A stretch of DNA of 64,000 nt. It comes from Verrucomicrobiales bacterium. GTDB lineage: Bacteria > Verrucomicrobiota > Verrucomicrobiia > Verrucomicrobiales > DEV007. Within the stretch, counting starts at the first letter, position 1. Each line of letters opens with the position of its first letter. A model generated the notes under the pieces. It saw nothing but the letters and a program-made list of their open reading frames with translations, had not been told where the DNA came from and did no database searches. Made by a program: the position numbers and the translations under genes. Where the stretch lies: positions 62,001-126,000 of the forward strand of contig JARGPH010000008.1 in the NCBI GenBank assembly GCA_029213065.1, written 5' to 3'. Shown here one piece after another: positions 37,422-44,883 of this stretch.

Positions 37422-38960
37422 ATGAATTTTCGATATCCATTTTTAACCTCCTGCCTCTGTTCCGTCAGAGCTGCCGGTCTTCTCTTCGCCTTGTCGATCT
37501 TCTCACTGAATGCCGCAGGGGATGAAGCGACACGAGACGACCCGCCCCGGCCTCCGAATGTGATCTTTATCCTCATGGACGATATGGGGTTCAGCGATGT
37601 GAGTTGCTATGGCGCGGAGAAAGTGAAGACACCGAATATCGATCGGATCGCGGCGGAAGGGTTGCGGTTCACCGACTTTCATACCGCCGCTTCGATCTGT
37701 TCGCCGTCGAGGGCCGCCTTTCTGACGGGGGCTTATCCTCAGCGTAACGGACTCTATCTGGGGATCAATCCGAAGCGGGAAGCCCACTGGTTTCTGGGAT
37801 TGAACCCGGAGGAAATTACCATTGCGGAGCAGTTCAAGGCGAAGGGTTACACCACTTCGATGATAGGGAAATGGCACCTCGGGATGCAGGAAAAATTCCT
37901 CTACTTTCATCAGGGCTTTGACCGCTATTACGGAGCGCCTGAGAACATGGGACACAGCGCATTGTTTTACGATGGCAGGGAGGTGATTTACAAGCGCACT
38001 CCACTGGACCGTCTGACAACGCTCTACACCGGGCGTATCGTCGAGCAGATTGGTGAGTTCAAAGACGATCCCTTTTTCATCTACTACGCGCACAACTATC
38101 CGCACACCCCTTATGAGGCGGGAAAGAAATTTAAAGGCTCCTCCGATGACGGGGTTCGAGGTGACGTGATCCAGGAAGTGGACCGGGGCATTGGTGAAAT
38201 TCTGAAGGCGCTTGAGGAGAACGGCATTCTTGAGAACACCATGGTGATCTTCAGTTCGGACAATGGCGCGACCTCAGCAACGTATTCCAGGCCATACCGC
38301 GGGACGAAGTATGTGTCGCTGGAAGGCGGTCACCGTGTCCCTTTTATCATCTACTGGAAGGGGAGGATCGAGAAGCCCGCTGTGGTGAATGTTCCTGTGA
38401 ATGCGATGGATCTGTTTCCGACACTGAGCGAACTCATCGGCGCCCCGATGCCTGACGACCGGATCTACGATGGCGTCAGTTTGATGCCCTTGCTTTCGGG
38501 TGGGGAGATTGCCCGGTCCGACGAGAAGCCATTCTACTATTACAATTGTGAGAACCTGCAAGCCGTCCGTGTCGGTGACTGGAAGCTCCATTTGCCTCGC
38601 ACAGTGAGACAGATTCCGTGGTGGGGCAGGAAGCTGCAACCCCCGATCGCGTCACCGCAGTTGTACAACATCGAAGCGGAAGCCGGAGAGAGAACGGATC
38701 TCGCTGCGGAGTATCCCGATCGCGTTTCCGAAATGATGGCGTTGGCGGAGGAGACCCGCCTGAAGTTGGGCGAGTTCGGCGAGCGAGGTTCGGAGCAGCG
38801 TCCGACCGGAACCCTTTTTCCCGAAGTGCCGATTTTGAGCAACCAGGCTCAGGATTGGGACCCCCTGCCCGATGCGGAGAAAGGAAGAGGTAGAACAGAA
38901 TTCAAGGGTGCTCACACCGTGAAGAATAAACGCAAAGGGAAGAAGTCCAAAAAACAATGA
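37422..38960 (+). CDS. Secreted sulfatase (CSPSR active site)
   Basis: A 512-residue sulfatase. The ATG at 37422 is preferred over a GTG three codons earlier. The signal peptide is 1-32. Motifs are VIFILMDDMGFSD (47-59), the formylglycine site CSPSRAAFLTG (93-103), MIGKWHLGM and IFSSDNGATS. The C-terminal LYNIEAEAGERTDL segment fits the family. Its C-terminal third (LPRTVRQIPWWGRK) closely resembles that of sulfatase 1 in the fusion, so it may be the unfused counterpart. The last residues are lysine-rich. It overlaps the next sulfatase by 4 bases (ATGA). Confidence 0.94.
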   Translation: MNFRYPFLTSCLCSVRAAGLLFALSIFSLNAAGDEATRDDPPRPPNVIFILMDDMGFSDVSCYGAEKVKTPNIDRIAAEGLRFTDFHTAASICSPSRAAFLTGAYPQRNGLYLGINPKREAHWFLGLNPEEITIAEQFKAKGYTTSMIGKWHLGMQEKFLYFHQGFDRYYGAPENMGHSALFYDGREVIYKRTPLDRLTTLYTGRIVEQIGEFKDDPFFIYYAHNYPHTPYEAGKKFKGSSDDGVRGDVIQEVDRGIGEILKALEENGILENTMVIFSSDNGATSATYSRPYRGTKYVSLEGGHRVPFIIYWKGRIEKPAVVNVPVNAMDLFPTLSELIGAPMPDDRIYDGVSLMPLLSGGEIARSDEKPFYYYNCENLQAVRVGDWKLHLPRTVRQIPWWGRKLQPPIASPQLYNIEAEAGERTDLAAEYPDRVSEMMALAEETRLKLGEFGERGSEQRPTGTLFPEVPILSNQAQDWDPLPDAEKGRGRTEFKGAHTVKNKRKGKKSKKQ

Positions 38961-41077
38961 AATTGTATCAAGCATTCAAGGTGGGTCTTTTCGCTATTTT
39001 GTCTCTGTCAGGGGTAAGCGCCCGGGCCGATTCAGAATCAACGCCGAACGTGGTGCTTATTTTCGCCGACGATCTTGGATACGGCGATTTAGGCTGTTAC
39101 GGTGCCACGAAGGTGAAGACGCCGAATATCGACAAGTTGGCGGCGGAGGGGCGACGCTTCACAGACGCGCATTCGGCGTCGGCGGTCTGCACGCCCTCCC
39201 GCTACGGCCTCATGACAGGAGAGTATCCTTTCCGGGCGGCCGGAGGGAGGGGGCTCTGGGGGCCCGCTCCGATCACTTCTCCGCTATTGATCGATACCGG
39301 GACGGAGACGATCGCCGATGTTTTCAAATCAAGCGGCTACGAGACGGCGGCATTCGGGAAATGGCATTTAGGATTCGGTGAGGGCAGCAATGATTGGCAG
39401 GAGCCTCTGCGTCCCGGGCCGCAGGATCTTGGATTTGACTACTACTTCGGAATGCCGGTGGTGAACAGTGCGCCGCCCTACGTCTATGTTGAGAATGACC
39501 GTATTGTCGGCAGTGACCCTGAGGATCCCCTCGTCTATCTCGGTAGAAATGCAAAGGGGACTACGCCGATCACACCGATTCCGCCCGAGGCAGCGCAGCG
39601 CAGTGCGAATCAGTTCAGCGGTGGAGTCAAGGCTCACAAGTTGTTCAATGATTTTGAAGTCGGAACGACTCTGGCGGGAAAGGCAACTGACTGGATCAAA
39701 GCGCGCGGAGAGGCCCCCTTCTTCCTCTATTTTGCAACGACTAACGTGCATCATCCCTTCACTCCGGCGGAGCGATTTCAGGGCTCCAGTGAAGCAGGGC
39801 CTTACGGCGACTTTGTCCACGAGCTGGACTGGATTGTCGGGGAGGTCATGAAGAGCCTCGAGGAAAAGGGTGTCGCTGATAATACCCTCGTGATTATCAC
39901 AAGTGACAACGGCGGTATGTTTAACCATGGTGGTCGTCGTGCCGCTGAGCTGGGTCACAAGATCAACGGCGATCTCCTCGGCTCCAAGTTCGGTATTTGG
40001 GAGGGTGGACATCGCGTTCCATTCATTGCCTGGTGGCCGGAGAAAATCGAGGCCGGAACGGTTTCCGATCAGTTGATCAACAGCGTTGATTTGAAGGCCT
40101 CCTTTGCCGCGCTCACTGATCAGGTGCTGAGCCCCGACGAGCAAAAGGACAGCATCAACATGTTGCCGGCGTTGACGGGCGATCCAGAGAAACCGCTGCG
40201 GACCGGGATGTTCATGACTCCCCACAAACCCTCACACATGTCCCTGAGACAGGGCAAGTGGATGTTTATCCCCGCGCAAAGTGATGGCGGCTTTACCGGT
40301 TCCAAACCGAATCAGCATGCCTGGGGCGGAGCCGCTGTTGCGAAGTTGGTGGGCACGCCCAACAGCGATATTGAGAATGGAAAGATCAAAAGCGGTGCGG
40401 CACCCGCGCAACTCTACGACCTCGAGGCGGATGTGAATCAGACGACCAACCTTTATTATGAGCACCCCGAGGTGACTCAGAAAATGTCCGCTGCGATCAG
40501 GAAAGCAAAAGGGAAGGCCACCGCTGCGCCGGGGAGGAGGAAAAATCGCGGCCTTGAGAAATACGACGGGTTCGAGCCGCTCGGGGAGATTCACTACAGT
40601 TTTGAGTCAGGTGCGCTCGATGATTGGACGGTCATATCGGGCGACATTGGAGAACCGGTCACGGCGGTTCCGTCGCTGGCGCAACGAAAAAACGCCCCGT
40701 TTGCCCGCCATGGGGAGCACCATCTTTCCACTTTGGTTATGGCGGATGGAGAATCGCTCTCCGACGGGCAAATCGGTGTGATGAGTTCTCCTTCCTTCGA
40801 ACTGGTCGGCGGAAAAGTATCGTTTCTCGTTGCCGGAGGATTTGATGAGAAAGATCTTTTTGTGGCCCTCGTGGACGCGAACTCGGGAGAAATTCTGATT
40901 CAGGGAGGGGGGGCGAGAGATCACCTCATGCGCCGGATCGTATGGGACGTTTCCGAATGGAAAGGTCGCAGGGTCAGGTTTGAAGTGGTTGATCGCCTCA
41001 AAGGCGGTTGGGGGCATCTCAATGTCGACGACATTTCCGCGCAGGGTGTGCCTGCCGCGGTGATTGATAAAAAGTGA
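38957..41077 (+). CDS. Secreted sulfatase with C-terminal accessory beta-sandwich domain
   Basis: A 706-residue protein, longer than usual for the family. The signal peptide is 1-24, then VVLIFADDLGYGD (32-44), the formylglycine site CTPSRYGLMTG (78-88), AFGKWHLGFG and IITSDNGGMFNHGG. After the sulfatase fold there is a basic linker (GKATAAPGRRKNRG) and an extra domain at about 548-700, starting FESGALDDW and ending GGWGHLNVDDISAQG. This domain is homologous to residues 267-418 of the fusion protein and resembles carbohydrate-binding beta-sandwiches, so it may bind the glycan. The start overlaps the previous stop (ATGA), so the genes are translationally coupled. Confidence 0.93.
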   Translation: MKLYQAFKVGLFAILSLSGVSARADSESTPNVVLIFADDLGYGDLGCYGATKVKTPNIDKLAAEGRRFTDAHSASAVCTPSRYGLMTGEYPFRAAGGRGLWGPAPITSPLLIDTGTETIADVFKSSGYETAAFGKWHLGFGEGSNDWQEPLRPGPQDLGFDYYFGMPVVNSAPPYVYVENDRIVGSDPEDPLVYLGRNAKGTTPITPIPPEAAQRSANQFSGGVKAHKLFNDFEVGTTLAGKATDWIKARGEAPFFLYFATTNVHHPFTPAERFQGSSEAGPYGDFVHELDWIVGEVMKSLEEKGVADNTLVIITSDNGGMFNHGGRRAAELGHKINGDLLGSKFGIWEGGHRVPFIAWWPEKIEAGTVSDQLINSVDLKASFAALTDQVLSPDEQKDSINMLPALTGDPEKPLRTGMFMTPHKPSHMSLRQGKWMFIPAQSDGGFTGSKPNQHAWGGAAVAKLVGTPNSDIENGKIKSGAAPAQLYDLEADVNQTTNLYYEHPEVTQKMSAAIRKAKGKATAAPGRRKNRGLEKYDGFEPLGEIHYSFESGALDDWTVISGDIGEPVTAVPSLAQRKNAPFARHGEHHLSTLVMADGESLSDGQIGVMSSPSFELVGGKVSFLVAGGFDEKDLFVALVDANSGEILIQGGGARDHLMRRIVWDVSEWKGRRVRFEVVDRLKGGWGHLNVDDISAQGVPAAVIDKK

Positions 41078-41143
41078 TTTTCGCACCGGGCCTTTCCCGA
41101 TCTCATTGATAGACACGGCTCACTCGAATCCGTGATCCGGAGT

Positions 41144-41165
41144 ATAGCGCAATCGTTTGCGCTAT
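41144..41165. other. Perfect hairpin between two sulfatase genes
   Basis: ATAGCGCAA (41144-41152), loop TCGT, TTGCGCTAT (41157-41165): a 9-base perfect stem, 29 bases before the next start codon. It lacks a T tract, so it may be a weak terminator, an operator, or an mRNA-processing stem. Confidence 0.45.
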
Positions 41166-41193
41166 TGCTTCCGGCGGGTAGAATGGCGGAGTC

Positions 41194-42729
41194 ATGTGGC
41201 GAATCGTAATTCTGGTTTCTATCTCTCTTGTTGCTGCGGCGTCGTCTGCAGAGAGGCCGCATGTGCTCTTTATACTCGCTGATGATCTCGGGTATGGGGA
41301 CCTCAGCTGTTACGGGGCAACGGAGGTCAGCACTCCGAATATCGATCAGCTCGCGAAAGCGGGCCGCAAGTTCACTCAGGCGTATTCCCCGAGCTCGGTG
41401 TGCACCCCGAGTCGCTACAACCTGCTCACGGGGCGCTATGCCTGGCGGACGTGGCTGGGGGGATCGACGGTCTGGGCGAATGATCCACTCCTGATTGATC
41501 CTGACCGATACACCCTCGCTGATCTTTTCATGAAACAGGGGTACACCACGGCCTGCATCGGTAAGTGGCATCTCGGCTTCGGGAAGCCGGGAATGGAAGG
41601 TTGGGATAAGGTTCTCGGGCCCGATTACAATCGTGATCTCAAACCGGGACCGCTGGAGTTGGGGTTCGATTATTTCTGGGGCTTTCCGCATGTCAGTCAG
41701 CTGCCGCACTACATTGCGGAGAATCATCGCGTCATCGGGCTGGACCCGGGTGATCCGCTCTGGATCACTCCTGACAAACGCCCCGGCTTCGAACTCGACT
41801 ATCTTCGTCGTCCCCGCTCGGGGCTTGCCGCCGCGCTCGGACAGGAGGGGGGAGCGGCTGCCCGCTACGCGCACGGGGAACTTTCCGATCGACTGACCGG
41901 GCGCGCTGTCGACTGGCTCGATGATTATGAAAGCGAGGAACCTTTTTTCCTTTATCTGGCTCATCGCAATGTGCATGGCCCGCTCATACCGGCCCCGCGT
42001 TTTGACGGGACCAGCGAGATCGGAGCCTACGGCGACTTTCTCAATGAGTTCGATTGGTCCATTGGTGAGGTCCTTAAAGCGCTCGACCGAAACGGGTTCG
42101 CGGAGAACACGCTCGTTATCTTTACGAGCGACAATGGAGGGGTCTTGAAATACCGCCCTGTCGACTACCCTGAGGTTGAGGGACATCGTATCAATGGTCC
42201 GCTTCGGGGGCAAAAGACGACCGTTTATGAAGGCGGGGTGCGTGTTCCATTTCTCGCCCGGTGGCCCGGAAGGATTCCGGAGGGCACCACGGACACCGGC
42301 ATGATTGCCCTGACAGATACCTTTGCGACCTTCGCTGAATATTTTGAAGAGGAACTCCCGCCGAACGCCGCGGAGGACAGTTTCAGTTTTCTGGGTGCGC
42401 TTCTCGATCAGGAGCAAACCACCCCGAAACGCGAGTCTCTCATCATGGATTCCTATCGCGAGATGATGGCGATTCGCCGGGGACCGTGGAAGCTCATCAT
42501 GGGGCAGCACGGCGGGGGAGCAAATTACCGCAAAACCTTCGATCCTGAGCGCCCTGCCGGTCAACTTTTCCATCTTGAAAATGAAGTTCGCGAATGGGCG
42601 AGTCACTATCGCAAAAAGCCCGAACTGGTTGCTGATCTCACGGCGGAGTTTGAGAAGATTCTTCGAGACGGACACAGCCGCCCGGGCGCAACCGGCGAAC
42701 CCACCGTGATTCGGTCCAATCGCCCCTGA
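41194..42729 (+). CDS. Secreted sulfatase (CTPSR active site)
   Basis: A 511-residue sulfatase with a short signal peptide (1-19), VLFILADDLGYGD (24-36), the formylglycine site CTPSRYNLLTG (70-80), CIGKWHLGFGK and IFTSDNGGV. Its insertion LKPGPLELGFDYFWGFP and the pattern around it resemble the preceding sulfatase, so both may be of one subfamily. It lacks the extra C-terminal domain. The 116-base gap before it holds a perfect hairpin, so its expression may be uncoupled from the upstream genes. Confidence 0.94.
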   Translation: MWRIVILVSISLVAAASSAERPHVLFILADDLGYGDLSCYGATEVSTPNIDQLAKAGRKFTQAYSPSSVCTPSRYNLLTGRYAWRTWLGGSTVWANDPLLIDPDRYTLADLFMKQGYTTACIGKWHLGFGKPGMEGWDKVLGPDYNRDLKPGPLELGFDYFWGFPHVSQLPHYIAENHRVIGLDPGDPLWITPDKRPGFELDYLRRPRSGLAAALGQEGGAAARYAHGELSDRLTGRAVDWLDDYESEEPFFLYLAHRNVHGPLIPAPRFDGTSEIGAYGDFLNEFDWSIGEVLKALDRNGFAENTLVIFTSDNGGVLKYRPVDYPEVEGHRINGPLRGQKTTVYEGGVRVPFLARWPGRIPEGTTDTGMIALTDTFATFAEYFEEELPPNAAEDSFSFLGALLDQEQTTPKRESLIMDSYREMMAIRRGPWKLIMGQHGGGANYRKTFDPERPAGQLFHLENEVREWASHYRKKPELVADLTAEFEKILRDGHSRPGATGEPTVIRSNRP

Positions 42730-42743
42730 CATTTACCTTTGAT

Positions 42744-42773
42744 ACCCTGTTCAATCCCTGACCAAACCCTGTT
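42744..42773. repeat. ACCCTGTT dispersed repeat, locus C
   Basis: Two direct copies of ACCCTGTT (42744-42751 and 42766-42773) with a 14-base spacer, ending 9 bases before the ATG of the nucleoside hydrolase gene. The spacing equals loci A and D. Confidence 0.65.
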
Positions 42774-42782
42774 AAGTTACTC

Positions 42783-44783
42783 ATGAAACCCTCATTAATT
42801 GCCCTCGCATTGCTCTTTTTCGGGCTCACGGCTCATGCCAAGCCGGTCCCTGTGATCTTTGACACCGACATCACCGGCGACGTCGATGATGTTCTCGCGC
42901 TCGCGATGCTGCACACGCTGGCGGACCGGGGGCAGTGCGAGATTCTCGCGGTGACGATTTCGAAAGAGAATGAACTCGCCGCGCCTTTCGTTGATGCGGT
43001 GAACACCTTCTACGGCCGTCCTGACATCCCCATCGGAATTGGAGAGAACGTGCCGTACCGGGAGAGCAAATTTTTACAGCTCGTAAAAGAGAAGGACGGG
43101 GAGGCGTTTCGCTACCCGCACGACATCGGTGTTACGAAGGAACCTGAACTCGCGGTCCCGCTCATTCAAAAGGTTCTCGCAGCGGCCGGGGATAATTCGG
43201 TCGCGATCATCCAGGTGGGACTCGCCACGAACATTGCGCAACTCCTCGAAAGCGAGGGTGGCAAGGCGCTCATTGAGCAGAAAGTCGATCACCTTTCGCT
43301 GATGGCGGGCGGTTTTGAAACGATCAACGGCAACAACCGTTTTCTTGAAGCGAATGTCAGGAATCACATTCCTTCAATGCAGGTCCTCGCTGACCAGTGG
43401 CCGGATTCGGTTCCGGCAATTTGGAGCGGTTTTAAAATCGGCATCAGCGCTCCCTATCCACGCGAATCGATCGCGAAGGATTTTGACTATGTCGATCATC
43501 ATATCGTGAAGGAGGCCTACCTGCTGCACTGTGGTCCCAATCATGACCGCCCGACCTGGGATCTCACGAGTGTTCTCTATTCGGTCTTTCCGGACCGCGG
43601 CTACTTCGACTATTCGCCACGGGGCAGGGTCACGGTGGAAGATGACAGTTTTACCAGTTTCGTTCCCGTTCCCGGGACTCCGTGGGGCAGTGCGAAGAAG
43701 AGTGATCGTCCCGAGGCGCAGAAGCGCGACCGTTACCTGAAAATGAATGAGGCGCAGGCCGCCCGCGTTCAGGAGGCGATTGTTCATCTTGTGGTGCAGC
43801 CGCCCCGACACCTCAAGCCGGATATGTCGAAGGCGCTCAATGTCATCTTTGACACGGACATGGGAAATGACACCGATGATGCCATGGCTCTCGCGATGCT
43901 GCACACCCTCCAGAGTCGCGGTTTGGTGAACCTGTTGGGAATTACCTCGACGAAGGACGATCCCCGGTCTGCCGCTTATCTCGATGCTTTTAACACTTTC
44001 TACGGGCGTCCTCAGATTCCGATCGGCACGGTTCGGAACGGAGTGAATCCGGAGATGAAAGACTTTCTCAAGTTTGCCGCCGAATACCCGCATGATCTCA
44101 AAAGCGGTCAGGATGCGGAGCGTGCCATGCCGTTTCTGCGGAAGCTCCTCGTCGCTCAGCCCGATCAGTCTGTCACCCTCATTCAGGTGGGCTTCTTTAC
44201 GAACTTTGCGCGGCTGCTCGAAACCGAGGGCGATGACATTTCTCCGCTCACGGGGATGGAACTGGTGAAGCAGAAGGTGATTGGTCTCCACATGATGGCG
44301 GGGGCGTTTCAAACGGTTCACTACAACAATCGTTACCGGGAATACAACGTGACGAAACACCTCGAGCCCGCGAAGCAGCTCACTGCGAACTGGCCCACGC
44401 CGATCTTCTGGAGCGGTTTTGAAATCGGGTATGCGGCGCCTTATCCATGGCAAAGTATCGACGAGGATTTCGAGTCATTCGATCGTCATATTCTCAAGGA
44501 TTCGTATATCGCCTACGCACCTGAGATTCCCCATGACCGTCCGAGCTGGGATCTCACCTCGGTCCTCTATGCGGTCTATCCGGATCGCGGTTATTTCGAT
44601 CTTTCCTCAAAAGGAACCGTGAATATGCATGAGGACGGGATGACCTTTTTCCGCCCCGATCCGCGGAGGAAGCCGGTCGCGGAGCACAAGGGGCGCGACC
44701 GCTACCTGATCATGAATGAAATTCAAACGGCACGGGTTCGCGAGGCGCTCACGATGCTGGTTTCCGAGCCTCCGATGAAGTAA
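42783..44783 (+). CDS. Secreted double-domain nucleoside hydrolase
   Basis: A 666-residue protein with a signal peptide (1-19) and two inosine-uridine nucleoside hydrolase-like domains in tandem. The first (about 22-335) starts VIFDTDITGDVDDVLALAML and the second (about 350-660) VIFDTDMGNDTDDAMALAML, each with the calcium-binding DTD...D.DD cluster. Both repeat IQVG, NIAQLLE or NFARLLE, MMAGAF-like and RPSWDLTSVLY-like segments, so both halves look complete. The usual family member is about 320 residues with one domain. The exported location suggests scavenging of extracellular nucleosides or action on a sugar conjugate (inference). Confidence 0.92.
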   Translation: MKPSLIALALLFFGLTAHAKPVPVIFDTDITGDVDDVLALAMLHTLADRGQCEILAVTISKENELAAPFVDAVNTFYGRPDIPIGIGENVPYRESKFLQLVKEKDGEAFRYPHDIGVTKEPELAVPLIQKVLAAAGDNSVAIIQVGLATNIAQLLESEGGKALIEQKVDHLSLMAGGFETINGNNRFLEANVRNHIPSMQVLADQWPDSVPAIWSGFKIGISAPYPRESIAKDFDYVDHHIVKEAYLLHCGPNHDRPTWDLTSVLYSVFPDRGYFDYSPRGRVTVEDDSFTSFVPVPGTPWGSAKKSDRPEAQKRDRYLKMNEAQAARVQEAIVHLVVQPPRHLKPDMSKALNVIFDTDMGNDTDDAMALAMLHTLQSRGLVNLLGITSTKDDPRSAAYLDAFNTFYGRPQIPIGTVRNGVNPEMKDFLKFAAEYPHDLKSGQDAERAMPFLRKLLVAQPDQSVTLIQVGFFTNFARLLETEGDDISPLTGMELVKQKVIGLHMMAGAFQTVHYNNRYREYNVTKHLEPAKQLTANWPTPIFWSGFEIGYAAPYPWQSIDEDFESFDRHILKDSYIAYAPEIPHDRPSWDLTSVLYAVYPDRGYFDLSSKGTVNMHEDGMTFFRPDPRRKPVAEHKGRDRYLIMNEIQTARVREALTMLVSEPPMK

Positions 44784-44883
44784 GAGGATTCGGACAGGGC
44801 TGGCTCCGTGAGGCGGGAAAGGCGGAATCAGGAAGTGGATTTGGAGCATGGTTTCCCGGTTCATTCCGGTGCACGCTTCCCCG
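44784..44883 (+). promoter_or_regulatory. Intergenic leader before the PL6-like gene
   Basis: A 100-base gap that carries copy 4 of the GTGGATTT element at 44835-44852. The ATG at 44848 lies inside that element. Confidence 0.45.
44835..44852 (+). promoter_or_regulatory. Promoter-like element GTGGATTT-N5-ATGGT, copy 4
   Basis: GTGGATTT, GGAGC, ATGGT, ending 31 bases before the ATG at 44884. Same strand and spacing as the other copies. Confidence 0.6.

Noticed and set aside
40921-42732. Long minus-strand open frame of about 600 codons
   Set aside because: It lies opposite two clear sulfatase genes and has no recognisable motif; it is a shadow in high-GC coding DNA.
44848-44850. ATG as start of the PL6-like gene
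   Set aside because: It lies inside the conserved promoter-like element; the ATG at 44884 gives a clean signal peptide. The same reasoning applies to 25257 and 49459.
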